Of a stretch of 64,000 nt of DNA, positions 36,313 to 45,136 are shown piece by piece. This stretch comes from Serpentinicella alkaliphila (GTDB taxonomy: Bacteria > Bacillota > Clostridia > Peptostreptococcales > Natronincolaceae), in the NCBI RefSeq assembly GCF_018141405.1, contig NZ_CP058648.1:2630502-2694501 (forward strand), written 5' to 3'. Position numbers and translations under genes: made by a program. Below the pieces are notes generated by a model that was not told the DNA's origin, did not search any database, and saw only the letters and a list, made by a program, of their open reading frames with translations. The stretch's first letter is position 1, and every line of letters begins with the position of its first letter.

Positions 36313-36424
36313 TATTATATTTTTAATTATGTGTAATCTAAAACACCACATAAATTCACAAAAATTATTTCAATTTGCACTGCTACATATTTAGATGTCT
36401 AATCATGTTTATTTCAGTGTTATG

Positions 36425-36451
36425 CACTTAAGTAGATATCTATTATAAGTG
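36425..36451 (-). other. Palindromic hairpin directly after pilA
   Basis: CACTTA and TAAGTG enclose an inner AGAT/ATCT stem, 18 nt past the pilA stop and without a U-run. It may protect the 3' end of the abundant pilA mRNA. Confidence 0.4.
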
Positions 36452-36468
36452 TACTTGAACCCAACTCC

Positions 36469-36864
36469 CTATGGTGTTACTGTTATTACTCCATCAGCAG
36501 TAACATTTACTGTACGTGTACTCGTGCCAGCTAAAGGTTTTACTGCAACTAAGTTAGTAATTCTTGAATCTGCCTCAGTTAGTGCCGTTCCTGTGCCTGC
36601 AGTAGTAACAGTATAAGTTCCGTTAGTTTGTACAACTACCGCTACTGGTCCTATTAAACTACCTTCGGCCATAGCTACAGTAATCGCATTACCGATTAGA
36701 GCAGCATATTGCCTGTCTGCACCATCAGTGGCTTTCTGTCTGAATCCTGTAAATCTCGGAACAGCAATTCCCGCCAAAATACCTAAAATAGCAATAACTA
36801 CGATAAGTTCGATAAGAGTGAAGCCTTTTTTGTTTTTAATTTTCTTTCCAATAAATTGAATCAT
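36469..36864 (-). CDS. pilA: Major type IV pilin PilA
   Basis: 131-residue prepilin. The basic leader (MIQFIGKKIKNKKG) is cut before FTLIELIVVIAILGILAG; Glu5 and the long N-terminal helix are present. The C-terminal domain is small, rich in Thr, Val and Ala, and has no Cys pair. It has the strongest ribosome-binding site of the locus and stands alone between hairpins, as expected for the main subunit. pilC is upstream. Confidence 0.93.
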   Translation of the reverse strand: MIQFIGKKIKNKKGFTLIELIVVIAILGILAGIAVPRFTGFRQKATDGADRQYAALIGNAITVAMAEGSLIGPVAVVVQTNGTYTVTTAGTGTALTEADSRITNLVAVKPLAGTSTRTVNVTADGVITVTP

Positions 36865-36875
36865 TTTTGAATCCT

Positions 36876-36922
36876 CCTTTGTTTTTTTGTTTTGTTTTTT
36901 TTGTTTTTTGTCTTTTTTATTC
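36876..36922 (-). promoter_or_regulatory. A-rich pilA leader
   Basis: The mRNA leader is almost pure A with C and G interruptions (AAAACAAAAAAACAAAGGAGG before the start, given here in part by pattern only). Such unstructured leaders favour ribosome loading. This is seen directly; the role is inferred. Confidence 0.45.
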
Positions 36923-37024
36923 TTTATTCTTTATATATACAAACCACATTCCTTATCCATATTATCTATATAGTATTTTAGTAACTTTAGGATTTGGGAA
37001 TATGAGTTAGTATCATGTTTGGTG

Positions 37025-38230
37025 TTACTGTACTGTTTGCATCATATCAAACATTGGTAATACCATAGCTATAACTATAAATCCAATTATAATTGCCATA
37101 AATACTATCATAATTGGCTCTAGCATAGTAGTCATCTTACTAATAGCAAAATCTACTTCTTCATCATAAAAGTTAGCTGTTTTATCTAGAATTTCATCTA
37201 ATGTTCCGGACTCCTCTCCTATACGAATCATGTTATCTAACATTGGAGGGAAGAGACCTGTTTGCTTAATTGGTGTCGCTATATCTGCTCCCTTTTGAAT
37301 ATCTTCCATTGCTTTCATGATACCTTCAGCTGCATACCTATTACCAACTGAATTTGCTACATTTTCTAAAGATTGTAATAATGGAATACCACTTATAAGT
37401 AGAGTAGATAAAGTTCTTGAAAATCTAGCAGAAATTATTTTCTGGTTTAACTTGTTTATTAATGGAATGCTTAGTTTAAATTTATCAAATTCTAATCGTC
37501 CCTCTTCACTATTTACAAATCGTTTCACACCATAGAATAATGCGAGTGATACTATAATAAATACGTACCAATATGCCTTAATTGCTTCGCTAAAAGATAA
37601 AAGCATTCTAGTCGGCAAAGGTAAAGCTACACCACTACTTTGAAACATACTAAGAAAGGTAGGCATAACAAAGGTTAATAGAAAAATCACAGTCACAGCA
37701 GAAACTAAACTTAAAATAATTGGGTATATCATTGCACCTTTAACTTTATTCTGAATTTTATTTTCCTTTTCATAATGAGTAGATAATCTGTCCATAACAA
37801 TATCTAAACTTCCACTCACTTCCCCAGCTGCAACCATATATGTCATAAGTTGAGGAAAAACCACTGGATGCTTCTTTAGAGCTTCAGAAAAAGTAAGGCC
37901 TTTTTGAACATCTTCGTAAACTTCACCTACTGCTTTTTTTAGTTTCTTATTCTCTACTTGCTGCCTAAGAATGTCTAGACATTGTATTATTGTAATACCT
38001 GAATTTAGCATTGTATAAAACTGCCTACAAAACACTGCTATATCTTTAGTTTTAACTTTACTTAACAGTTGAAAATCTCTAATATCTTTCGACACAGACT
38101 CCTGAATTGACACAGGATAGTTTTGGTTTTCCTTTAGCATCATAACTACTTCATTTTTTGATTTAGCAGTATATGTGCCTTCAATATTCTCTCCCCTTAC
38201 ACTAACCGCTTTATATTGGTATACAGGCAT
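37025..38230 (-). CDS. pilC: Type IV pilus inner-membrane platform protein PilC
   Basis: 401-residue GspF/PilC-family protein that couples the assembly and retraction ATPases to the growing pilus. Two homologous helical halves contain FCRQFYTMLNSGITIIQCL and FSRTLSTLLISGIPLLQSL, each followed by membrane helices; three membrane segments in all. It begins after GCAGGAGGTG and ends 160 nt before pilA. Confidence 0.96.
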   Translation of the reverse strand: MPVYQYKAVSVRGENIEGTYTAKSKNEVVMMLKENQNYPVSIQESVSKDIRDFQLLSKVKTKDIAVFCRQFYTMLNSGITIIQCLDILRQQVENKKLKKAVGEVYEDVQKGLTFSEALKKHPVVFPQLMTYMVAAGEVSGSLDIVMDRLSTHYEKENKIQNKVKGAMIYPIILSLVSAVTVIFLLTFVMPTFLSMFQSSGVALPLPTRMLLSFSEAIKAYWYVFIIVSLALFYGVKRFVNSEEGRLEFDKFKLSIPLINKLNQKIISARFSRTLSTLLISGIPLLQSLENVANSVGNRYAAEGIMKAMEDIQKGADIATPIKQTGLFPPMLDNMIRIGEESGTLDEILDKTANFYDEEVDFAISKMTTMLEPIMIVFMAIIIGFIVIAMVLPMFDMMQTVQ

Positions 38231-38257
38231 ATCTTCACCTCCTGCGAAATTACTTGT

Positions 38258-39319
38258 CTAGAAAAAAAGTTGCTTTCTAACATACTCTGTGTCGACGGCG
38301 TAGAATAGAGCAGTTTCTTTAGAAATAATCATATCCCTATATAGTTCTATTAAAGAGTGATCCATTGTCTTCATGCCAAATTTAACACCTGTTTGAATTG
38401 AAGCCTGTATTAAATGAGTTTTACCTTCACGAATTAAATTTCGAATTGCATCATTTGCTACCATAACCTCAATAGCAGCAACTCGGCCACTTTCATCTTT
38501 TCTAGGTAGTAACTGTTGAGACACCACACCTTCTAAAACTGACGCAAGCTGTATTCTTATATGTTGCTGTTGGTGGGGCGGAAATACATCAATTATCCTA
38601 TCTATTGTTTTAGCAGCTCCAAGTGTATGTAACGTAGATAATACTAAGTGTCCTGTTTCAGCAGCAGTAATCGCAATAGATATAGTTTCTAAATCTCTCA
38701 TCTCTCCAACTAAAATAACATCAGGATCTTGCCTTAAAGCGGATCTTAAACCATTTGCAAAACTAAAAGTATCTGAACCAATTTCTCTTTGATTTACTAG
38801 ACTTTTATTATGTCTGTGTAAATACTCTATTGGGTCCTCCAAGGTCAATATGTGACACTTTCTCTCTGAATTTATTAAATCAATCATAGAAGCTAGAGTT
38901 GTTGTTTTACCACTTCCAGTTGGACCAGTAGCTAGTATAAGTCCCCTGGTTTTTCTAGATAAATCCCTTAATACATCAGGTAGTCCTAACTCATCAAATG
39001 ATGGTATTTGCGAGTGAATTACCCTCATTGCAATTGTATAGCTGCCCCTCTGTTTATAGACATTTACCCTAAATCTACCTCTTCCAGGAGTAGAAATAGA
39101 CAAGTCTAACTCTCCCTTTTCTTCTAATCTTTTTTGTTGTTCCTCATTTAATAATTGTTTTGCAATTATATCCGTATCTTGTGCAATGAGTTTAGTTTCT
39201 CCAATGGGCACTAACTGTCCATTAATTCTAATAGTTGGAGGTACCCCAACGGTAATATGTAAATCAGAACTCTTAGATTCCATTGTTTTGTCCATCAGTT
39301 CGTATATATCAATCACCAT
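38258..39319 (-). CDS. pilT: Type IV pilus retraction ATPase PilT
   Basis: 353-residue hexameric ATPase for pilus retraction. Walker A is GPTGSGKTTT, the Asp box LTLEDPIEYLHRH, Walker B RQDPDVILVGEMRD, the His box TGHLVLSTLHT. The C-terminal AIRNLIREGKTHLI (AIRNLIRE motif) is specific to PilT and needed for retraction. It starts 9 nt after pilB. Confidence 0.97.
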   Translation of the reverse strand: MVIDIYELMDKTMESKSSDLHITVGVPPTIRINGQLVPIGETKLIAQDTDIIAKQLLNEEQQKRLEEKGELDLSISTPGRGRFRVNVYKQRGSYTIAMRVIHSQIPSFDELGLPDVLRDLSRKTRGLILATGPTGSGKTTTLASMIDLINSERKCHILTLEDPIEYLHRHNKSLVNQREIGSDTFSFANGLRSALRQDPDVILVGEMRDLETISIAITAAETGHLVLSTLHTLGAAKTIDRIIDVFPPHQQQHIRIQLASVLEGVVSQQLLPRKDESGRVAAIEVMVANDAIRNLIREGKTHLIQASIQTGVKFGMKTMDHSLIELYRDMIISKETALFYAVDTEYVRKQLFF

Positions 39320-39328
39320 TAACTCCTC

Positions 39329-41008
39329 CTAATCTAAGCTAAAGGTTACTTTTAAAAGTTCATCAGTTGTGGTAACCCCTTCTAAAACAAGTCTAGTTGC
39401 ATTTTCCCTTAGTGTAACCATACCTTGTTCAACGGCCATTCTTTTTATTACATCTGCAGTATCTTTATTATCAATTAGCGATTTAATAGCTTTATTTATT
39501 GGCATAATTTCATGAATAGCTGTACGACCTTTATACCCTGTTTGATTACAATAATTACACCCTGACCCTTTATAAAGGGTTGGATTGTGATCCAAATTTA
39601 ATAATTCTTTTTCGTTGTTTCCACCTTCATAGGATACCTTACAGTTACTACAAATCTTCTTAATGAGCCTTTGTGCAATTATACCTACAACAGATGTAGA
39701 TATTAGGTAAGGTTCTATTCCCATATCTATTAATCTAGTTACTGTAGAGGCCGTGTCGTTAGTATGAAGTGTGCTTAAAACCAAGTGTCCAGTAATAGCT
39801 GCTCTAACAGCAATTTGTGCAGTTTCAGTGTCTCGAATTTCACCAATCATTACAATATCAGGGTCTTGTCTTAGTATAGCTCTTAAACCATTAGCAAAAG
39901 TAAGACCAGCTTTAACATTTACTTGAGTCTGATTAATTCCTTCTAAACGATACTCCACCGGGTCTTCAACTGTAATAATGTTTTTATCTACCTTATTTAG
40001 TTCCTTAAGTACTGCATACAAAGTAGTTGTCTTTCCACTGCCCGTAGGGCCTGTAACTAAAAAGATACCATGTGGGTTTTGAATTATATTATCAAAGGAT
40101 TTTAAATTCTCATCTAAAAATCCTAATTGATTCTTAGATAACACTACCCCACTTCTATCTAATAATCGTATAACTATTTTTTCCCCATGTACCGTTGGCA
40201 ATATTGAAATTCTCAAATCGATATCTTTTCCTTCTATACTCGTTTCCACTCTACCATCTTGAGGAATTCTCTTCTCAGCTATATCCATCTTACCCATGAT
40301 TTTAATCCTGGTAACTATAGGAGAGTGGCTTGACTTAGCCAGACTCATAACTTCCTGTAAATCCCCATCTATCCTAAAGCGAACTCTTAAATTTCTTTCT
40401 CCCGGCTCTATATGAATATCACTAGCTGATGATTTTACTGCCTGGCTTATTATTGAGTTTACTAACTTTACAACGGGTGAGTTTTTTATTTGATTTAAGA
40501 TTTCTTCATCATAATCATCTATTGATTCTATATTAAAGTTTTCTTGAAATTCTTCTAAAGCCTGTTCAGCAGTTTCTTTTTCATAGTAAACTGAGATAGT
40601 ATTCAGGATGTCATTTCGAGTTGCAATTACAGGCTCAACATCAAAACCAGTTGCTATTTTAATATCATCTAAAGCAAATATATTTAATGGGTCCGCCATA
40701 GCAACTACTAGTTTTCCCCTATCCTTTTTTATAGGTATAAGGGTGTGACGACGAGCTAATTTTTCACTAATCAATCTAGGAATTTCTGGCTCAATATAAT
40801 AGTTATCGAGTATAACATGTGGTATACCTAGTTGAAATTCTAGTACCTCTATGAGCGCTTTTTCAGTTATATACTTCCCTTTAATTAGGATTTCCCCGAG
40901 CTTTTCTCCGGTAGATTTCTGTAGCCTTAATGCTTCTTCCAGCTGCTCCTGAGTTATACTTTTTACATCTACTAACAAATCTCCGAGTCTTTTGTTTTTG
41001 AATTTCAT
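39329..41008 (-). CDS. pilB: Type IV pilus assembly ATPase PilB with MshEN-like N-terminus
   Basis: 559-residue extension ATPase. The N-terminal 110 residues contain two RLGxxL...LxxQ-type motifs (RLGDLLVDVKSITQEQLEEA and KLGEILIKGKYITEKALIEV), the pattern of the MshEN domain that binds c-di-GMP in some pilus ATPases. The core has Walker A GPTGSGKTTT, VEDPVEYRLEG, Walker B RQDPDIVMIGEIRD, and a zinc-binding tetracysteine CSNC...CNYC. I start at MKFKNKRLGD after GGGGGG; the longest frame adds nine residues. Confidence 0.96.
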   Translation of the reverse strand: MKFKNKRLGDLLVDVKSITQEQLEEALRLQKSTGEKLGEILIKGKYITEKALIEVLEFQLGIPHVILDNYYIEPEIPRLISEKLARRHTLIPIKKDRGKLVVAMADPLNIFALDDIKIATGFDVEPVIATRNDILNTISVYYEKETAEQALEEFQENFNIESIDDYDEEILNQIKNSPVVKLVNSIISQAVKSSASDIHIEPGERNLRVRFRIDGDLQEVMSLAKSSHSPIVTRIKIMGKMDIAEKRIPQDGRVETSIEGKDIDLRISILPTVHGEKIVIRLLDRSGVVLSKNQLGFLDENLKSFDNIIQNPHGIFLVTGPTGSGKTTTLYAVLKELNKVDKNIITVEDPVEYRLEGINQTQVNVKAGLTFANGLRAILRQDPDIVMIGEIRDTETAQIAVRAAITGHLVLSTLHTNDTASTVTRLIDMGIEPYLISTSVVGIIAQRLIKKICSNCKVSYEGGNNEKELLNLDHNPTLYKGSGCNYCNQTGYKGRTAIHEIMPINKAIKSLIDNKDTADVIKRMAVEQGMVTLRENATRLVLEGVTTTDELLKVTFSLD

Positions 41009-41069
41009 TGAGAACAGCCCCCCGTAGGTGTACACATTATAATTTCTTAAAAGTCATAATAGTATATCG

Positions 41070-42248
41070 TTAATTTAAAGTATGCATTAAATAAATTGCT
41101 TCTGCCTTTGTAATATGCTTATCTAAGTTTTCTTGCCCTACAGAGTTAAATCCTCTTTCAGCACTAATTTTTTCAGCAACTTGCTTCCACTGAAAATCAG
41201 GGTTATTAAAAATGCTTTTTATTACTAGCTCAACTTCCGTATAGCTGATAGGTGCTTGTGGTCTTAAAGTATTATCTGTATACCCAATGATAAACCCACT
41301 ATAAACACCTTTATATATTGCTTTTGCTATTGCATTCTCATAATTCCCAAGATTATTGTAATCCTCGTACTTAGATAGATCTACACTTTGTTCAGGCTCC
41401 GTCCATTTTAAAACCTTATCTAAAAGTAATATGAATTCTCCCCTAGTCATGCTTTCATTTGGATAGTAATTATTATCCTTATCCCCACGAATATAGTACA
41501 TGGTACCATATATATCTATTTCCTTTTCAGCCCAGTGACCAATAATATCATTGAATTTTTTATATCTTCTATCAATTAATAATAGGGAGTCTCCAGCTCT
41601 ATATATGTAGTTTGAACCTTCCCCTATAGATAAAGTGGATGTAAATGGGTCCAAATTTTTATTGTTTTTGTCTAAGTACCAGTGATATAGGCCTTCAGAC
41701 CCTACACCATAAGGTAGTCTATAAAAATCTAAAGCTATAGTACCGTTTAATAGTCCATCTTCTTTACTACTAACTGTAAAATTATTGACTATAACCTTTT
41801 TTTGAAAACCCCATATTCTTTCTAGTAAACTATTTAATGCCTTATAGTTACCCTCATAGCTAATATTTATAGCTATTGCATCTATCGATGTATTGCCAAG
41901 AGTTTCTACCCGAGGTTGTGAAAAGGTTATTGAGGATACTTTAATGCCAGAACTATTTATAAAGTCCTGCAAAAGTAAAATTAATTCCTCTTGATTTATA
42001 AATGGGAAATAATTATTAGCTAAAATCTTAACCTTTTGACTTAAATCTTCAATGGTGCTATCTATTTGCTGTTCTGAATTATCTGTCCTCATGTAATCAG
42101 CTAGCTTTAACTCAGCCTCATTCATTTCCAACTTTTTAGCCTCTAGCTTTTCAAGTTGGGGTATTATTAAAAAAAAGTAATATATAGATAATAAAACCAC
42201 TACAAATAGTAAAGTAACTGATTTCTTCTCCCTATTTGTTAATTTCAT
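41070..42248 (-). CDS. pilO: PilO-like protein fused to S-layer homology domains
   Basis: 392 residues, twice the usual PilO. Residues 11-29 form a membrane helix, 30-75 a coiled coil, and about 80-178 the ferredoxin-like PilO domain. From about 231 come SLH domains: one at 231-281 (FNDIIGHWAEKEID, then NESMTRGEFILLLDKVL), a second at about 293-348 (AIAKAIYKGVYSGFIIGYTD) and a shorter third ending ITKAEAIYLMHTL. SLH domains bind secondary cell-wall polymers. It follows pilN by 2 nt, so it holds the pilO position of the PilMNO subcomplex. A cell-wall anchor for the machine is inferred. Confidence 0.85.
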   Translation of the reverse strand: MKLTNREKKSVTLLFVVVLLSIYYFFLIIPQLEKLEAKKLEMNEAELKLADYMRTDNSEQQIDSTIEDLSQKVKILANNYFPFINQEELILLLQDFINSSGIKVSSITFSQPRVETLGNTSIDAIAINISYEGNYKALNSLLERIWGFQKKVIVNNFTVSSKEDGLLNGTIALDFYRLPYGVGSEGLYHWYLDKNNKNLDPFTSTLSIGEGSNYIYRAGDSLLLIDRRYKKFNDIIGHWAEKEIDIYGTMYYIRGDKDNNYYPNESMTRGEFILLLDKVLKWTEPEQSVDLSKYEDYNNLGNYENAIAKAIYKGVYSGFIIGYTDNTLRPQAPISYTEVELVIKSIFNNPDFQWKQVAEKISAERGFNSVGQENLDKHITKAEAIYLMHTLN

Positions 42249-42249
42249 C

Positions 42250-42798
42250 CTATCTCACTTCCTTTACTTTAAATTGAATAGTAAAGTTATAGATGCCCTC
42301 ATCTAGGTTAATAGAAGGAATAAATATATCTTCAAAAGCTTCAGTTAGTCTTAAATTATATTCAAATTCAGCTATAGAACTTTTATCCTTTGCATTTCCC
42401 TGAATAGTAATATTATCTTCGGATGCATTCATAGACTGAAAGAATAAATTTTCAGGGACAGTTCCAAAAACTTCGTTAATTAAAAGATCATTGATAATAT
42501 CAAGACTGCTAATTCCCTGCTCAATGCTACTAACTAATTGTAATTGATTTCTCAGTGTACTTACTCTAGCTTCCTTTTCCCTTACTCTTTCCAACTTCAA
42601 AGTTGCTTCAGGACTTTGTAGTATTTCATAAATTGAAGAAATATCATTTGTCATATTAGTAATTCTTATATAATTAACAACTGGAATAGATACTAGTCCC
42701 ATTGTTAGAATTATTGCTATGCCATAGAATATCTTTTGTTTTTTTTCTATGCCTCTTTGCTTGAAAACATAGGGTTCAAAAAAATTTATATCTCTCAT
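42250..42798 (-). CDS. pilN: Type IV pilus alignment protein PilN
   Basis: 182-residue bitopic protein. The start MRDINFFEPYVFKQRGIEKK is the cytoplasmic segment that docks on PilM. One helix follows (about 23-42), then a coiled coil and a ferredoxin-like domain facing outward. It is placed between pilM and the pilO-SLH gene with 2-nt gaps. Confidence 0.9.
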   Translation of the reverse strand: MRDINFFEPYVFKQRGIEKKQKIFYGIAIILTMGLVSIPVVNYIRITNMTNDISSIYEILQSPEATLKLERVREKEARVSTLRNQLQLVSSIEQGISSLDIINDLLINEVFGTVPENLFFQSMNASEDNITIQGNAKDKSSIAEFEYNLRLTEAFEDIFIPSINLDEGIYNFTIQFKVKEVR

Positions 42799-42800
42799 TT

Positions 42801-43964
42801 TTATTCCCCCGATCTTCTTATTAGAGCTCCGATATTATTGATATAAGAAGCTAAGCTTATGGTACCTGCTTTATCAGTATTAAGATTACTTAAGTAATCT
42901 ATTTTATAAGTAGGTATGTTAAACGCACCTTCTAAATATTTATCAATACCACCTAATTCACTACTGCCACCATAAATATAGATTTCATCAATCATGTTAC
43001 CAGTATTTCGCGTAGTGTAGTACTTGAAAACTTTTTCTATTTCAGTCACCCAGTTATCAATGCTTGATTTAACAACGTTCATGAATCTAGACGCATATGA
43101 AAAATCCTCTAATTCCTTTTCTATATACCCCATATCTGTTGCTTCTGCTATATCCGTACTTGAAGCCGCTGTAAAATTATGTAATCCTTCATTTATATCT
43201 AAAATTTGTTTTTTCATTTTTTCTGCTTGTCCTAATGAAAAATCTAAGAAAGTACATATATTTGTATCTATATCTTTTCCTCCCATTTTCAGTAATCTGT
43301 TAAACTTAAAGATTCCTTTTTCGATAATAATAGTATTAATTTGAGTATGTCCTATATCAATAACTGCTATAGTTTTATTAGACATACTATCTTGTTTATT
43401 AACTCTTTCACATAAACTAAATATTTTGTCTACACCATTTGAATGAATATCAAGTACTATAGGTTGTAAACCTAAGGATTCAATTAGATGAAAATAGTCT
43501 TCAGCAATTTTATTAGGAAGTGCTGTCGCTAATACTTTAGTTTTTTCCATTCCACCATCTTCAAAGGTCTCTAAAATTTTGTATTGAATAATATACTCAT
43601 TTACTTGGATTGGTAAGTATTGTTCAATCTCAAACTCAAGCATGCCTTTTAACTGTTCTGGTTTTACCGAAGGCATATAGATTTCTCTTGTTATTATTGA
43701 GGAGCTCTCTATTGAACAAATTGTTTTAGTTGTATTGATTCTATGATTATGTAATGCCTTAGCAATAGTTTCTTTTAGTCGTAGCATACTGAAAGTTCTA
43801 TCATCAAATAAGGAATCATCGGAAGTATCAATATTAACTACCTTGGTAATCGTTACTAAATTTTTTTCATACTTTCCTACAGCCATTTTAATACTATGAC
43901 TGCCTATATCAATAGAAAGTATATCTTTATTCCATATACTAAAAATACTTTTGCCCAAGTCCAT
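42801..43964 (-). CDS. pilM: Type IV pilus actin-like protein PilM
   Basis: 387-residue cytoplasmic, FtsA-like nucleotide-binding protein that binds the N-terminus of PilN. Visible phosphate-binding motifs are SIDIGSHSIKMAVG near the start and AVIDIGHTQINTII in the middle; IYIYGGSSELGGID is the adenosine-type loop. The ATG is very close to AGGGGGA; a TTG two codons later has better spacing, so the true start may be there. Confidence 0.93.
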   Translation of the reverse strand: MDLGKSIFSIWNKDILSIDIGSHSIKMAVGKYEKNLVTITKVVNIDTSDDSLFDDRTFSMLRLKETIAKALHNHRINTTKTICSIESSSIITREIYMPSVKPEQLKGMLEFEIEQYLPIQVNEYIIQYKILETFEDGGMEKTKVLATALPNKIAEDYFHLIESLGLQPIVLDIHSNGVDKIFSLCERVNKQDSMSNKTIAVIDIGHTQINTIIIEKGIFKFNRLLKMGGKDIDTNICTFLDFSLGQAEKMKKQILDINEGLHNFTAASSTDIAEATDMGYIEKELEDFSYASRFMNVVKSSIDNWVTEIEKVFKYYTTRNTGNMIDEIYIYGGSSELGGIDKYLEGAFNIPTYKIDYLSNLNTDKAGTISLASYINNIGALIRRSGE

Positions 43965-43971
43965 TCCCCCT

Positions 43972-44739
43972 CTAATAATTATTGAAAAACATACCTACAT
44001 ACCATACTAAAATTTCCTGGTGCCAACAAATAGTTATAAAAGTTGCTATTGCTATGAAAGGTCCAAATGGGATGGCTTCCTTCCTTCCCTTTTTTTTAAA
44101 GGTTATTAATAGAATTGATAAAACTCCACCAATTAGAAACGACAAAAGCATCATTAGAAGTGTAAGTTTCCAGCCTAGCCAAAAACCTAGAGCCCCCATT
44201 AATTTTATATCTCCACCACCCATGCCACCATTAGACAATATAGCGATTAATAGGAAAAATCCCCCGCCTATTAAAAAGCCTACTATACTATCTATCAAAG
44301 GATAAGGTACTCTATATAAAACCATACTTGCTAACTTATATGCCAATCCTAAAAGTAATATAAATACAACTATACCGTCAGGAATTATCTGATAATCAAA
44401 ATCTATTACGCTCATAGCTAGAAGCGTACTTGATAATATTGCATATGCAATAAATTTAATAGATAATCCAAATCGTAAATATAATAAAACAAAAACAAAA
44501 CAATTGAACAATTCAATAAAAGGGTATCTAATAGATATATTATCCTTGCAGTATTTACATTTGCCGCCATAAACAATATAACTTAGAACAGGTACTAAGT
44601 CCAAGGGCTTTAAATATGTATTACAGGTCGTACAGTGGGATGATGGATATGCAATGGACTCTTCTCTTGGAATACGGTATATGCAAACATTTAGAAAAGA
44701 GCCAATTAATAAACCCACTAAAACTATAAATACAATCAC
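43972..44739 (-). CDS. pilD: Prepilin peptidase PilD
   Basis: 255-residue membrane aspartyl protease that cleaves prepilin leaders and methylates the new N-terminus. The cytoplasmic loop holds four Cys in two CxxC pairs (CTTC and CKYC), and the catalytic Asp residues are in VIDFDYQIIPDG and GGGDIKLMGALG (GxGD-type). It starts with GTG. It is the first gene after the c-di-GMP riboswitch and processes the prepilins encoded downstream. Confidence 0.96.
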   Translation of the reverse strand: MIVFIVLVGLLIGSFLNVCIYRIPREESIAYPSSHCTTCNTYLKPLDLVPVLSYIVYGGKCKYCKDNISIRYPFIELFNCFVFVLLYLRFGLSIKFIAYAILSSTLLAMSVIDFDYQIIPDGIVVFILLLGLAYKLASMVLYRVPYPLIDSIVGFLIGGGFFLLIAILSNGGMGGGDIKLMGALGFWLGWKLTLLMMLLSFLIGGVLSILLITFKKKGRKEAIPFGPFIAIATFITICWHQEILVWYVGMFFNNY

Positions 44740-44834
44740 ACTATCCCAACTCCTAAACCATCTATTTGTTAATACTCAAATTATACTTTATTTTTTTTTA
44801 CTTTGAAAATGCAATAACTGTTAATTTATTGTTA

Positions 44835-44866
44835 TAAAAAAAACTGCCATAATAGCTTATGGCAGT
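44835..44866 (-). terminator. Riboswitch-controlled terminator
   Basis: ACTGCCATAA pairs with TTATGGCAGT (10 bp, 4-nt loop), then eight T. Its 5' arm contains the TGCC that also closes the c-di-GMP aptamer, so the two structures exclude each other. Confidence 0.9.
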
Positions 44867-44945
44867 CGGACTATCATGTTGTATAACTATACAATTTAGA
44901 CTCCAAAACTTTGCGTCCCACCTTTTCAAATGGTTTGCCTATATA
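44861..44945 (-). ncRNA. Cyclic di-GMP-I (GEMM) riboswitch
   Basis: The minus strand carries the GEMM-I landmarks in order: GGCAAACC, a CCATTT-GAAA-AGGTGG hairpin with GNRA loop, GGGACGCAAAG, a second arm with AGTCTAAATT and a TTGTATA/TATACAA stem, then ATGATAGTCCGACTGCC. It lies about 120 nt upstream of pilD, at the head of the pilus operon. The closing GGCA/TGCC pairing uses bases of the terminator stem, so ligand binding should prevent termination (ON switch). The switch direction is inferred from pairing. A possible promoter (TTGAAT, 17 nt, ATTAAT) lies just upstream. Confidence 0.95.
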
Positions 44946-44984
44946 TAATTGTGATTAATTACCAACGTGTAAATAGATTCAATT

Positions 44985-45027
44985 TATAAATAAAAATAGC
45001 TAACAATATAAGATAATACTATTAGCT
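44985..45027 (-). terminator. Terminator after aroE
   Basis: AGCTAA pairs with TTAGCT around an AT-rich, partly paired loop, followed by ATTTTTATTTAT. It isolates the riboswitch from aroE. The bases 45028-45136 hold nothing I recognise. Confidence 0.6.
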
Positions 45028-45136
45028 TTTATGCAGAGGACAAAAATGACTTTGGTTCATTACACAATCAGTCCTAAGTCCTATTTAATATTAAATTCGC
45101 CAAACTTTGATTAAATCCTTTTTTTTTAAAAAATTT

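Larger units (their letters stand above)
36061..36468. other. 408-nt gap between pilA and the minor pilin genes
   Basis: It holds two hairpins, listed separately: a palindromic one directly after pilA and a terminator in the middle. The rest is AT-rich. I see no small gene and no known riboswitch; a promoter for the minor pilin genes may be here but no clear match stands out. Confidence 0.6.

Noticed and set aside
42801-43964. FtsA as identity for the actin-like gene
   Set aside because: It lies between pilD and pilN and has the PilM length and motif layout.
44881-44900. Independent inverted repeat TTGTATA/TATACAA
   Set aside because: It is the second arm of the c-di-GMP aptamer.
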